Shown: piece after piece, positions 1 through 8,800 of the stretch | Position numbering within the stretch: position 1 is the stretch's first letter | Layout of the letters: each line of letters opens with the position of its first letter | Source: JANPIX01 sp031425195 | GTDB taxonomy: Bacteria; Pseudomonadota; Alphaproteobacteria; Rhodobacterales; Rhodobacteraceae | DNA: 64,000 nucleotides | Assembly (NCBI GenBank): GCA_031425195.1 | Contig: JANPIX010000013.1 | Location: 1-64,000 of the forward strand | Reading direction: 5' to 3' | Notes under the pieces: generated by a model | Seen by the model: the letters and a program-made list of their open reading frames with translations, nothing else | Told to the model about the DNA's origin: nothing | Database searches by the model: none | Position numbers and translations under genes: made by a program

Positions 1-245
1 TCGAACTGCTTACGCAGCCAGAGCCATCGGAGCACGGTTGTCATTGGCAACTGTACATTTGGACCGATAACGGTGGTACCTCACCGAGCAAAAGCTGGCC
101 CTTTTGGACGTTCGTCGATCCTGTTTCGACCCCCTCCGCCCCCAATGAGGGAGTATTGGTGGAGTCGCCGGGTACCGCCCCCGGGTCCGATCCGCTTATT
201 ATGGGTGCGTTTATCGCCATAGTCCCGGTTGCCCGGGACATGCCT
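1..245 (-). ncRNA. ssrA: tmRNA (permuted, two-piece), 3' end outside window
   Basis: Transfer-messenger RNA that rescues stalled ribosomes. On the minus strand positions 48 down to 10 read GCC AAT GAC AAC CGT ... TAA, encoding the tag ANDNRAPMALAA, one residue different from the Rhodobacter-type tag. The coding-piece 5' end is near 133: the minus strand there begins GGGGUCG, followed by a UCGACG motif as in tmRNA tRNA-like domains. It can pair over seven positions with CGACUCC, which precedes ACCA ending at 157-159. So the acceptor piece (about 157-245) comes first and the coding piece second, the permuted alphaproteobacterial order. The acceptor piece holds a GTCCCGG/CCGGGAC hairpin with a GCAA loop (222-239). 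The short segment 134-156 would be excised. The gene runs off the left edge just after the tag stop. The 5' boundary near 245 is approximate. Confidence 0.9.
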
Positions 246-867
246 GATATAGGACGTTGGTTGCCGCCGCGCAAGTGGGGTGGGGCGGGTGATGGGGCGG
301 CGAAACGCTGTGTTCATACTGTATGCGGGGCGTATTGCGGGCGTATTCAAAGCGTATGTACAGGGCGGCGGGGCGGGTGGGAGCGTCGAAGGGGGTGTGG
401 CGGAGGGGCGGGGCTGAACATTTTCATGCGGTCAGGGTGCAAGAAATGGAACGCTCGCCATTCTGTCGACGCATTCCGCTGGCTGCGACATGAAGCGAGA
501 GAGCCTGCCGAGCAGTCTTCGGCACAGTCTTGCTTTTCGTTGGCTTCGCCAGTGTCGTCCCGTCGTGTTGAGGTCGCGATTGGTTCGCACAACGACCTCA
601 GAAGTCGGCAGCAAAGGAAAGTTTCGACGCCACGTCGGTTTCGATGACGAATGGCCAAACATGGGGCAGCGATCATTCTGTTGGGCGGGGCGAGCTGTGT
701 GTTCAACGTCTAGTTCGCCCCGTTTGTGGACGTCCATGTCACTGTGAAGGATGCAGGTGCACAGCTGATGACCTTTCAAAATGACCAGTATATGCTACTA
801 TTAACGCTGTAGTTGTATAGTCCTCATAGTTAGCACTATGCGTCATTGGTAGATTAGGGGCAGTTGG
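246..867. other. Intergenic region without recognisable gene
   Basis: No reading frame here resembles a known protein. The region holds G-rich runs (about 361-415), three GCGTAT repeats (about 330-357) and an inverted repeat GGGGCGA/TCGCCCC (687-693 and 715-721). From about 770 the composition turns AT-richer, which marks the start of the atypical PLD-like gene that follows. It may be a degenerate remnant next to ssrA, but nothing proves that. Confidence 0.5.
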
Positions 868-1625
868 ATGAGTAGTGACTTAGAAGGGCAGCAAAAGCAG
901 CTACTAGGGGATGGGCCCGCAGAGAAACAAGTTCTGCTTCTTAGGCTCATGCATGAATTTGAATTATCACCACACTTTGGGGAAACTTATATCGCTGATG
1001 CCGATTCTGAACCCCAACGTTGGATCGCACGAATTGGAGCGCTACTTACGCGCGTGAGTATTGTGCACAATGTGGAATTTAAAGCACGCAAAGAACAGAA
1101 ATTCAGTATTGGTCAGTCGTCAGAGAAGTGTACCGACGAAAGATTCTGGCCGCAGCTGAGGAAATCAGACTTTCGTTAGAACTTGAAGGCCATGAACAGA
1201 TTGGGAAAGTTTACGAATCCCAGCAGCAATATGATTTTCTTCGCGATCTGAACAAGATAATTCTAGGGGCACAAATGGAAGGTTTTGTGGTCGATCCATA
1301 CTTTGATGGGAAAGCTTTTCAGACGTTTCTAAGTCCGATAGGCAGCAGATGTGCGATCAGAATTCTTTGCAGTAAACACTCGAGTGATGTTGCCGGTCAT
1401 GTCTCGGCATTTGCGGCCCAATATAAGGTTAACCCAGAACTACGCAGTAGCCGCGATCTTCATGATCGACTTGTAATTATCGACGGTTCTGATTGTTGGA
1501 TTGTAGGTGGGTCGATTAGGGATGCAGGTGCTAAACCGACCTATTTAGTGCCGCTTCAACCAGGCATGTCGCCGACCAAAATTGGTATATACGAAGCACT
1601 TTGGCGGGGAGCGGTACGGGTCTGA
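868..1625 (+). pseudogene. PLD-like (HKD-type) domain protein, frameshifted
   Basis: Two overlapping frames make one protein of about 250 residues. Frame one runs from ATG 868 to about 1100. The continuation is in the next frame (QYWSVVREVYRRK... from about 1098) and ends at 1625. One missing base, for example in the ATTGG or ATTC stretch near 1100-1112, would restore a single frame. The C-terminal half has a DPYFDG segment and an HDRLVIID motif followed by GGS. This is the HxK/R-x4-D arrangement of PLD-like phosphodiesterase folds, with Arg in place of the usual Lys. That type of domain occurs in nuclease-like and defence-associated proteins, but no specific role can be assigned. Base composition is clearly AT-richer than its neighbours, suggesting transfer. 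It stands alone with no partner genes. Sequencing error is the main alternative to a true pseudogene. Confidence 0.6.
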
Positions 1626-1754
1626 CAGGCCCTCGGCCAATCCTTCGTATTTAGTAACAGAAAGTCGCAGAACCTAGCGAAGCTATCCAATTGCAGGCGT
1701 TCAGCGCCGCGTCGCGGCTAAACCACCTCAGTTCCTTCCGCCCTATCCCGCTCA

Positions 1755-1787
1755 TAAAAAACGCCCGCCGTTTCATCGGCGGGCGTT
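1755..1787 (-). terminator. Rho-independent terminator of the binding-protein gene
   Basis: An 11-bp perfect stem (AACGCCCGCCG, 1760-1770, with CGGCGGGCGTT, 1777-1787) and a 6-nt loop. On the minus strand the stem is followed directly by six T residues (plus-strand A run 1755-1760). It lies about 20 bp past the stop codon of the minus-strand gene ending at 1808. Confidence 0.9.
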
Positions 1788-1807
1788 CCTTGCAGTTCAG
1801 CCGTAAA

Positions 1808-2854
1808 TCAGAACCCGGCCTTGATGGCCTCGAACTCTTCCAGCATCTTTTCGCGCATGCCCGCCGGGAGCGGGGTTTGTGCCAGGAGTTTGCCGGTGAT
1901 CGGGTCTACGTCGGCGGCCTTTTGATCCTCAACCGGCAGGGCGGCCATTCCGGCGTCGTTGGTGCTGGCATAGCCGAAGTCGCGCAGCAGGATCGGGGCG
2001 GATTTCTGGGACAGGAAGGCGTTGGCATAGTCATATGCCTTTTCCTCGGTCCCCGGCGCGTCCTTCATGTTGACGATGCCGCAGATGAAGCTGGAGGCGC
2101 CTTCGGTGGCCATCCGTTGAAAGCCGACGGGGAAGCCTTCGCTTTTCATGATGGCGACGGCGTCGTTCCACGACCAGGCAAGCAACACCTCACCGGACGC
2201 CATGGACTGCGCAAGTTCCGCCGGGTCTGACCAGTAGGACCGGACGTTCGGATGCACTTCGCGCAGCCATGCGGCACCGGCGGCGAACTGTTCGTCGGTC
2301 ACGGCTGTCCAGTCGCTGACCCCGGTGGCAAGGAGGGCCAGGGCCCAGATGTCATCGGTGTTGTCGGGCAGGGAAATGCGGCCGGCATATTTCGGATCTT
2401 TGAACACGTTGAGCGTGGCCACTTCTTCGGCCGTCACCTCGTTCGTGTTGTAGGCGAGTGCGGTGTAGGCATAGTCGGTGGGCAGGAACCACACCCCTTC
2501 GGCATCCTTGAAGGACGGGCTGTCAAGGAAGGCCGGTTTGATGTTGGCGAATTCCGGGATCTTGGACACATCCCACGGTTCGATCAGGCCGGCTTCGCGG
2601 TATTTCGGCACCATCTGCGAACAGGGGTGAACCACGTCGACGCGGAAGCCGGACGACACCTTCTGGAACGCCTCGTCATCATCGGCGAAGAACGAATAGG
2701 TCGGCATGACGCCGTTCTTGGCGGCGTAATCGGCCATCAGGTCCGGGTTTTCCCAACCTGACCAGTCGAAAATGGTGAACTCGGGATCAGCGGCAAAGGC
2801 GGGCAGGGTGGCCAGACCAAAGACGCTGACCATCAGGGCGTGTCGAAGTTTCAT
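1808..2854 (-). CDS. ABC transporter substrate-binding protein, spermidine/putrescine type
   Basis: A 348-residue periplasmic binding protein of the PotD/PotF-like extracellular solute-binding family. It begins with a classic signal peptide (MKLRHALMVSVFGLATLPAFA, cleavage after AFA near residue 21). The mature start EFTIFDWSGWENPDL resembles the opening strand of polyamine binders. Later segments such as DVVHPCSQMVPKYREAGLIEPWD and WFLPTDYAYTALAYNT are typical of the fold. The ATG at 2854 has a GAGG ribosome site about 5 nt upstream. No permease or ATPase gene lies beside it: the divergent neighbour is a PLP enzyme. It is therefore an orphan binding protein that must use a transporter encoded elsewhere. 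A strong terminator follows. Substrate specificity (putrescine, spermidine or another cation) is inferred from the family only. Confidence 0.85.
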   Translation of the reverse strand: MKLRHALMVSVFGLATLPAFAADPEFTIFDWSGWENPDLMADYAAKNGVMPTYSFFADDDEAFQKVSSGFRVDVVHPCSQMVPKYREAGLIEPWDVSKIPEFANIKPAFLDSPSFKDAEGVWFLPTDYAYTALAYNTNEVTAEEVATLNVFKDPKYAGRISLPDNTDDIWALALLATGVSDWTAVTDEQFAAGAAWLREVHPNVRSYWSDPAELAQSMASGEVLLAWSWNDAVAIMKSEGFPVGFQRMATEGASSFICGIVNMKDAPGTEEKAYDYANAFLSQKSAPILLRDFGYASTNDAGMAALPVEDQKAADVDPITGKLLAQTPLPAGMREKMLEEFEAIKAGF

Positions 2855-3133
2855 AAGACCTCACGTTCATTGTTATTGTGCGGTGCTGTTCCGGACGGCG
2901 CTGTCCCGGGCAGGAACAAGGTATGGCTGGAATCTTGATGGCTCAAGTCCCGACGTAAAGAGTTAACGCAGAAAGATGCCATAAAGTTCATCAGTTGACG
3001 CCGCCAGTTAAGCGAATGGTTGGTCAGGTGCCCATGAAATGAGCAAAATAGGTGGTTGCCGTGCCGTTCGCGGCCCTTGCCCCGCCGCGTCATCCGGATA
3101 GGATCGGTGCCTGTTTCAGCATCAGGATACCCC

Positions 3134-4375
3134 ATGGCCCCCCTTGATATCGACTTTGTTCGCAGCCAGTTTCCCGCTTTTCAAAGCCCCGCATTGCAAG
3201 GGCAGGCATTTTTCGAGAATGCGGGCGGGTCTTACACCTGCAAGCCGGTGATCGACCGGCTGACCCGGTTTTACCACGACCGCAAGGTGCAGCCCTATGC
3301 GCCCTATGCGGCGTCCGAAGCGGGGGGTGCTGAAATGGACGAGGCGCGCACCCGGCTTGCCGCGTTGATGGGGGTGGCGCGCGAGGAAGTGTCGTTCGGG
3401 CCGTCGACAAGCGCCAATACCTATGTGCTGGCGCAGGCCGTGCGGATCTGGCTGAAGGGCCGGAACGCCGCCATCGTTGTCACCAATCAGGACCACGAGG
3501 CGAATTCCGGCGTGTGGCGCCGGTTGGCGGATGAAGGGATCGAGGTGCGGGAATGGAAGATCGACCCGGATACCGGGCATCTTGATCCGGCGGCGCTTGG
3601 ACCCCTGTTGGCGGACGGGCGGGTCAGGCTTGTCTGTTTTCCGCATTGCTCCAACGTGGTGGCCGAAATCAACCCGGTGGCCGAGATTTGCGCCATGGCG
3701 CGGGCGGCGGGGGCTTATACCTGTGTGGACGGGGTCAGCTATGCCCCGCACGGGTTGCCTGATGTGGCGGGACTTGGCCCCGACGTGTATCTGTTTTCGG
3801 CCTACAAGACTTATGGCCCGCATCAGGGGATCATGGTGATCCGGGCGGCCATGGGGGCGGAACTGCCCAATCAGGGGCATTATTTCAACGGTGACGCGCT
3901 GTACAAGCGGTTCACCCCGGCGGGCCCGGATCATGCGCAGATCGCGGCGAGTGCCGGGATGGCCGATTATATCGAGGCGCTGTACGACCATCACTTTGCG
4001 GCGGGGGGCGGGGCGGTGACGGCCGTGGCCAAGGGGGTGGCGGTTCACGATCTGATGCGAGGGCACGAGGTGGCGCTGTTGCAGCCGTTGCTGGACTATC
4101 TGGCGGCGCGCAACGACCTGCGTCTGATCGGGCCACGGGACGCGGCCATTCGTGCACCGACAGTGGCTGTTGCGCTGGATACGCTGGCCCTGCCGGTGGC
4201 TGCGGCGCTGGCCAATCATGGCATCATGGCGGGGGGTGGTGACTTTTATGCCGTGCGGCCACTGACCGCGATGGGGGTTGATCTGGACCGCGGCGTTTTG
4301 CGGCTTAGTTTCGTGCATTACACCCATGCCGACGAGGTGACCCGGTTGATTGGCGCGCTTGACGCTGTGCTGTAG
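3134..4375 (+). CDS. Class V aminotransferase-fold PLP enzyme, cysteine desulfurase-like
   Basis: A 413-residue fold-type I PLP enzyme related to the cysteine desulfurase/isopenicillin epimerase superfamily, possibly the VC1184-like subgroup. Visible family features are FFENAGGSY near residue 27, STSANT near 95, NQDHEANSG near 120, CVDGVSYAPH near 200, and the putative Schiff-base lysine near 226 (FSAYKTYGPH). The ATG at 3134 is preferred over upstream starts because AGGA lies about 8 nt before it and the protein aligns from there; the upstream extension looks non-protein-like. No sulfur acceptor (SufE/SufU-type) gene is adjacent, so a desulfurase activity is a family inference and other elimination or transamination reactions are possible. 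It is transcribed toward phrB with a 53-bp gap. Confidence 0.8.
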   Translation: MAPLDIDFVRSQFPAFQSPALQGQAFFENAGGSYTCKPVIDRLTRFYHDRKVQPYAPYAASEAGGAEMDEARTRLAALMGVAREEVSFGPSTSANTYVLAQAVRIWLKGRNAAIVVTNQDHEANSGVWRRLADEGIEVREWKIDPDTGHLDPAALGPLLADGRVRLVCFPHCSNVVAEINPVAEICAMARAAGAYTCVDGVSYAPHGLPDVAGLGPDVYLFSAYKTYGPHQGIMVIRAAMGAELPNQGHYFNGDALYKRFTPAGPDHAQIAASAGMADYIEALYDHHFAAGGGAVTAVAKGVAVHDLMRGHEVALLQPLLDYLAARNDLRLIGPRDAAIRAPTVAVALDTLALPVAAALANHGIMAGGGDFYAVRPLTAMGVDLDRGVLRLSFVHYTHADEVTRLIGALDAVL

Positions 4376-4428
4376 CGGCACCGGGCTGGGGCGGGTGCCG
4401 ACCTTGCAGGCAGAAAGGACTGATTGAC

Positions 4429-5841
4429 GTGACTGATGCCCCTTTGATCCTGTGGTTCCGGCGGGATTTGCGTTTGGCCGACAATCCGATGCTGGCGGGT
4501 GCCGTGGCATCGGGGCGGCCGTTGATCCCTGTGTTCATTCTTGACCCGGACACCGAGGCGGTGGGCGCTGCTGCCCGGTGGCGGCTGGGGCTTGGCGTGG
4601 CGGCGCTGTCCAAGGCGCTGGAAGGGGTGGGGAGCCGCCTGATCCTGCGGCGGGGCGATGCGGTGGCCGTGTTGCGGCAACTTGCGGCGGAAACCGGGGC
4701 TGCGGGGGTGGAATGGTCGCGGCTGTATGACCCGGTTTCGGTAGCCCGAGATACGCGGGTGAAGGCCGAATTGCGAGCGGGTGGATTGGCGGCGGTCAGC
4801 CATCCGGGGCATCTGTTGTTCGAGCCGTGGACGGTTTCGACGGGAAGTGGCGGGTTCTACCGCGTGTTCACCCCGTTCTGGCGCGCCGTGCGGTCGGCCG
4901 ATGTGGCCGCCCCCGCGCCCGCGCCAAGCGCGCTGCGCCCAGCCGCTGTCTGGCCCGCGTCGGACCGGATCGAGGATTGGCAGCTTGGCCGGGCGATGAA
5001 CCGGGGGGCGGCCATCGTGGCCCCTTATCAGGCGGTGGGCGAGGCGGCGGCGCTGGGGCGGTTGCACCGGTTTCTGGAGGGGCCGGTGCAGGCCTATGTC
5101 GCCGGGCGCGATCTGCCTGCCGAGCCTGGGACGTCGCGCCTTTCGGAAAACCTGACCTATGGCGAGATCGGGCCGCGCACGGTGTGGCACGCCGGGTGGA
5201 GCGCGGTTCATCAGGGTCGGGGCGACGCCGAAACCTTTGTGAAGGAAATCGTGTGGCGTGAATTTGCCTATCATCTGATCCATCACACACCCCACATCGC
5301 GACCCGCAACTGGCGCGAGGAGTGGGACCGTTTCCCCTGGCGGGCCGACAATCCCGATGCGGAACGCTGGCGGCGAGGCATGACCGGCGAGCCGTTCGTC
5401 GATGCGGGCCTGCGCGAGATGTATGTGACGGGAACGATGCACAACCGGTCACGGATGATCGTGGCAAGCTATCTGACCAAGCATCTGATGACCGACTGGC
5501 GGGTGGGGCAGGCGTGGTTTGCTGACTGCCTGACGGACTGGGACCCGGCTTCGAATGCGATGGGTTGGCAGTGGGCGGCGGGGTCGGGGCCGGATGCATC
5601 GCCCTATTTCCGGATCTTCAATCCGACCACGCAGGTGGAAAAGTTCGACCCCAAGGGCGACTACCGCAAACGGTATATTGCGGAGTTGTCGCGGGTGCCG
5701 GGGCCTGTCGCCCTGTCCTATTTCGAGGCTGTGCCACGGTCGTGGGGGTTGCGGGCGGATGCGCCCTATCCGATGCCGATGATCGACCTTGCCACGGGGC
5801 GGCAGCGGGCGCTGGACGCCTATGCAATGCGAAACTCTTGA
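4429..5841 (+). CDS. phrB: Deoxyribodipyrimidine photolyase
   Basis: A 470-residue class I photolyase that uses FAD and light to split cyclobutane pyrimidine dimers. The N-terminal antenna-binding Rossmann domain starts LILWFRRDLRLADNPML. The C-terminal FAD-binding helical domain contains TYGEIGPRTVW, WREFAYHLI, the signature TGTMHNRSRMIVASYLTKHL (about residues 330-350) and WQWAAGSGPDASPYFRIFNP. The start is GTG at 4429, with GAAAGGA 10-16 nt upstream. Full length, with no disrupted motif. Either MTHF or a deazaflavin could be the antenna; the sequence read here does not decide this. Confidence 0.95.
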   Translation: MTDAPLILWFRRDLRLADNPMLAGAVASGRPLIPVFILDPDTEAVGAAARWRLGLGVAALSKALEGVGSRLILRRGDAVAVLRQLAAETGAAGVEWSRLYDPVSVARDTRVKAELRAGGLAAVSHPGHLLFEPWTVSTGSGGFYRVFTPFWRAVRSADVAAPAPAPSALRPAAVWPASDRIEDWQLGRAMNRGAAIVAPYQAVGEAAALGRLHRFLEGPVQAYVAGRDLPAEPGTSRLSENLTYGEIGPRTVWHAGWSAVHQGRGDAETFVKEIVWREFAYHLIHHTPHIATRNWREEWDRFPWRADNPDAERWRRGMTGEPFVDAGLREMYVTGTMHNRSRMIVASYLTKHLMTDWRVGQAWFADCLTDWDPASNAMGWQWAAGSGPDASPYFRIFNPTTQVEKFDPKGDYRKRYIAELSRVPGPVALSYFEAVPRSWGLRADAPYPMPMIDLATGRQRALDAYAMRNS

Positions 5842-5904
5842 GGTTTTGCTTCGTAGCTTTAAGTAGATAACAAACAGAAGATCCCAGAGGGTTGTGACCA
5901 TTCA

Positions 5905-7116
5905 ATGACTGTGTTGACGTCGATCAAGGGGCAGAAATCCCTCCCGCGATATTTTGCGACCGCTTTTGAAGTGGCAAAGACCCTTCGCAAAGGGCGGCTG
6001 GATTTTGTTCTGGACGATGGGCGTCGGTTTCGTCTTGACGGCGCAGAGCCGGGCCACACGGCGGAACTGGCCATTCACAACAATGAAACCTTTGCGCGGC
6101 TGGTGCGCGAAGGCGACCTTGGCTTTGCCGACGCCTATCTTGAAGGGTGGTGGTCGACGCCGGATCTGCAGGCCTTCATGGACCTGATCGCCGATGGCAA
6201 TGAGGGTGTTTATGACGGGTATCCCGGTTCCGGCCTGATCCGCCAGTTTGAAAAGCTGCGGTTCTGGTTGCAATCCAATTCCCGGCGTCAGGCGCGCAAG
6301 AACATCGAATATCACTATGATCTGGGCAATTCGTTTTATGGCCTGTGGCTTGACGAGACGATGACCTATTCGTCGGCCCTTTTCAAAACAGGGCAGGAAA
6401 GTCTGGAGAAGGCGCAGATCCAGAAATACGCCAGCATGGTTGACGAGATGGGCGCGCAGCCGGGTGATCATGTGCTCGAAATCGGCTGCGGGTGGGGCGG
6501 GTTTGCCGCCTATGCGGCGGGTGAGCGGGGGTTGAAAGTGACGGCGCTGACAATCAGTCAGGCGCAATACGACTATGCTGTGGCGCGGATGAAAGAGGCA
6601 GGGCTGTCTGACCGTGTGACCATAAAGCTGCAGGATTACCGCGACGAACGGGGCGTTTACGACGGGATCGCCAGCATCGAGATGTTCGAGGCGGTGGGCG
6701 AGAAGTATTGGCCCGTCTATTTCGACACGGTTCGTGAACGGTTGAAGCCAGGGCGGCACGCGACGCTGCAGATCATTCTGGTCGAAGACCGCCGATGGAA
6801 CGTTTACAAGCGCGGCGTTGATTTCATTCAGAAATACATCTTCCCCGGCGGCATGCTGCCATCGCCTTCGATCCTTCGCGCGGAAATTGCGCGGGCGGGC
6901 CTGGGGCTGAAGGGGTCTGTCGAGTTCGGCCAGAGTTACAGCCAGACTTTGCGCCGCTGGCACGAAACCTTCAACGAACGTTGGGATCATGTGGCCGCGT
7001 TGGGCTTTGATGAAAGGTTCCGGCGGATGTGGAATTATTATCTGACCTCTTGCGCGGCAGCGTTCGAGGGGGGAAACTGTGACGTGACGCAAATTACCGT
7101 GACGCGGCCCGTCTAA
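5905..7116 (+). CDS. cfa: Cyclopropane-fatty-acyl-phospholipid synthase
   Basis: A 403-residue SAM-dependent methyltransferase that adds a methylene bridge to unsaturated acyl chains of membrane phospholipids. Seen: an N-terminal lipid-binding region with LREG-DLGFADAYLEGWW (about 70-83), YHYDLGNSFYGLWLD (about 136-150), the SAM-binding motif VLEIGCGWGGF (190-200), SIEMFEAVGEKYWP, and a C-terminal region ending FEGGNCDVTQI. Start is ATG 5905. The photolyase gene ends 63 bp upstream, and trgA follows after 37 bp, so the three may be co-transcribed. Usual length for the family. Confidence 0.95.
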   Translation: MTVLTSIKGQKSLPRYFATAFEVAKTLRKGRLDFVLDDGRRFRLDGAEPGHTAELAIHNNETFARLVREGDLGFADAYLEGWWSTPDLQAFMDLIADGNEGVYDGYPGSGLIRQFEKLRFWLQSNSRRQARKNIEYHYDLGNSFYGLWLDETMTYSSALFKTGQESLEKAQIQKYASMVDEMGAQPGDHVLEIGCGWGGFAAYAAGERGLKVTALTISQAQYDYAVARMKEAGLSDRVTIKLQDYRDERGVYDGIASIEMFEAVGEKYWPVYFDTVRERLKPGRHATLQIILVEDRRWNVYKRGVDFIQKYIFPGGMLPSPSILRAEIARAGLGLKGSVEFGQSYSQTLRRWHETFNERWDHVAALGFDERFRRMWNYYLTSCAAAFEGGNCDVTQITVTRPV

Positions 7117-7153
7117 GAGGCGCGCACGACAGCACAGGGTCAGGTGACACGAT

Positions 7154-7594
7154 ATGCCGACAGCCGCCAAACTGGTTGCAGCCGTATTTTTTGCCGCGTT
7201 GGGTTATCTGATGGCCGAAGCGTACAAGCCGACACAGCCCGAGGGCATGCGGTTCGGTTATTTCGCGGAAATCTGTGCGGGCATCGGGCTGTTGTGCGGG
7301 TGGATCGTGATGGGGCCTTTGGTCGGGCGTGGCTATGGGCGGGCCTGGGGTTTGGGTATTCGGACGGCGATCACGGCGGTGTTTTTTGCCACGATCCTGT
7401 TTGCCACCTATGAAATGGTGCTGCGGTCCATGAAGCTGCGCTATGACGGGCCGATGGACGCGGTCATCGGGGCCATTGCGCTGGTGTTGCAATATGGCAC
7501 CGGGATGGTGGATCAGCGGTTCATCCTGACGATTCTGATCGGGGGGGCCGTCGGTGGTATCCTGACCGAATGGTCGGCGCGCCGGTGGACCTGA
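7154..7594 (+). CDS. trgA: TrgA family membrane protein
   Basis: A 146-residue integral membrane protein with about four hydrophobic segments (starting LVAAVFFAALGYLMAE, GIGLLCGWIVMGPLVG, AITAVFFATILFATYEMV and FILTILIGGAVGGILTE). It matches the TrgA family first described in Rhodobacter sphaeroides as part of the trgAB tellurite-resistance locus. The direct succession trgA-trgB-cysK here is the same as in that species, which makes the assignment firm. Biochemical function is unknown. The gap to trgB is 4 bp, implying co-translation. Confidence 0.85.
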   Translation: MPTAAKLVAAVFFAALGYLMAEAYKPTQPEGMRFGYFAEICAGIGLLCGWIVMGPLVGRGYGRAWGLGIRTAITAVFFATILFATYEMVLRSMKLRYDGPMDAVIGAIALVLQYGTGMVDQRFILTILIGGAVGGILTEWSARRWT

Positions 7595-7598
7595 GCCT

Positions 7599-8720
7599 TT
7601 GACGGACAGTGGCACCTTTGTCGCCGGAACGCTGACTGATCTGGATCTGAGACGCGTGGTTCTGGGGCGGGATGTGCCTTCCCACCCGGCGCATCTGCCG
7701 GGGTTTTGTGTGATGCAGGCACCCGGACGGGGCGGCACCGGCTTAGTGGCGCAGCAGGGCGCGCGTGCCGACGGTTTGGTGCTGGCGGGCCTGTCCGCCG
7801 AGGAAATGGCGCGGGTGGGATTTTACGAAGGGTTGCAAGGCAACGTGGCGCAGCGGGCCGACATCGTGGCCGAGGGTGTTGAACAGAATGGCCTGATCTT
7901 TGCCTGCCAGCCCCGGCCTGAGCTTGCGCCCTTTGATGCCGATGTCTGGCGGCGGGTCTGGGGACCGACTGTTCTGATGACGGCCCGCGATGTGATGCGC
8001 GTTTACGGGTCGGTGCCGGATGCGGCGCTTGCGGCGCGGTATGACATGATGCTGGTGCGCGGGGCGAGCAGGGCCCGCGCGGGCCGGCCGGACCCGGCGA
8101 CGCACCGACCTGTGGCGCCGAAGGGCGATGTAAGGATCGACGCAAGGTCCACGCCCTATGCCGCGTTTTTCGCGGTCGAGGAATATGACGTGGCGTGGCG
8201 GCAGTTTGATGGCACCTTCGGGGATGCAGCCCGGCGTGCGGTGTTTCTGTCAGGTGACGCGGTGACCGTGCTGCCCTATGACCCTGTGCGTGACAGGGTG
8301 CTGTTGATTGAACAGTTCCGGGTTGGGCCGATGGCGCGGGGCGATGTTCAGCCGTGGCTGCTGGAGGCCATTGCGGGCCGTATCGACGCGGGCGAGACAC
8401 CGGCCGAGGCCGCGCGGCGCGAGGCGGCGGAAGAGGCGGGGCTGACGCTGACGGAATTGCTGCCGGTGGCCGCGTATTATTCGACGCCGGGGGCAAATTC
8501 CGAATACCTTTATTCCTTTGTGGCGCTGTGCGACCTGCCTGACAGTGTGACAGGGGTGTTCGGACTTGCCACCGAAGCGGAAGATATCCGTTCGCATCTG
8601 GTACCGTTCGAGGCGTTCGTGGACATGATGGCGCGGGGCGATGTGCCAAATGCGCCGTTGATCCTGACGGGGCTGTGGCTGCAGCGGGAACGGTCACGGC
8701 TGCGTGCTAATCCGCTTTGA
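7599..8720 (+). CDS. trgB: TrgB-type protein: gamma-glutamylcyclotransferase-like plus Nudix hydrolase
   Basis: A 373-residue two-domain protein. The N-terminal third starts FVAGTLTDLDLRRVVLGR, resembling AIG2/GGCT-like cyclotransferase folds. The C-terminal domain has a Nudix box at about residues 260-282 (GRIDAGETPAEAARREAAEE followed by AGL), fitting G-x5-E-x7-RE-x2-EE-x-G. The remainder resembles ADP-ribose pyrophosphatase-type Nudix enzymes (LIEQFRVGPM before the box). The start appears to be TTG at 7599, 4 bp after trgA. Gene order identifies it as the second gene of the tellurite-resistance locus. The real substrate is not known. Confidence 0.8.
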   Translation: MTDSGTFVAGTLTDLDLRRVVLGRDVPSHPAHLPGFCVMQAPGRGGTGLVAQQGARADGLVLAGLSAEEMARVGFYEGLQGNVAQRADIVAEGVEQNGLIFACQPRPELAPFDADVWRRVWGPTVLMTARDVMRVYGSVPDAALAARYDMMLVRGASRARAGRPDPATHRPVAPKGDVRIDARSTPYAAFFAVEEYDVAWRQFDGTFGDAARRAVFLSGDAVTVLPYDPVRDRVLLIEQFRVGPMARGDVQPWLLEAIAGRIDAGETPAEAARREAAEEAGLTLTELLPVAAYYSTPGANSEYLYSFVALCDLPDSVTGVFGLATEAEDIRSHLVPFEAFVDMMARGDVPNAPLILTGLWLQRERSRLRANPL

Positions 8721-8800
8721 GGGGCGTCCATGAATGGCGGGTTATTGAGTTCCCGCGTTTCAGCGCCTAAACCTTGACAAAACAGTTCAAGGACGCCGCC

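Noticed and set aside
1..1625. Genomic island inserted at the 3' end of ssrA
   Set aside because: The atypical gene lies on the 5' side of ssrA and no integrase or att repeat is visible; the 3' end is outside the window.
8774..8800. TTG start of cysK at 8774
   Set aside because: ATG 8801 has AAGGA at proper spacing and matches the family start.
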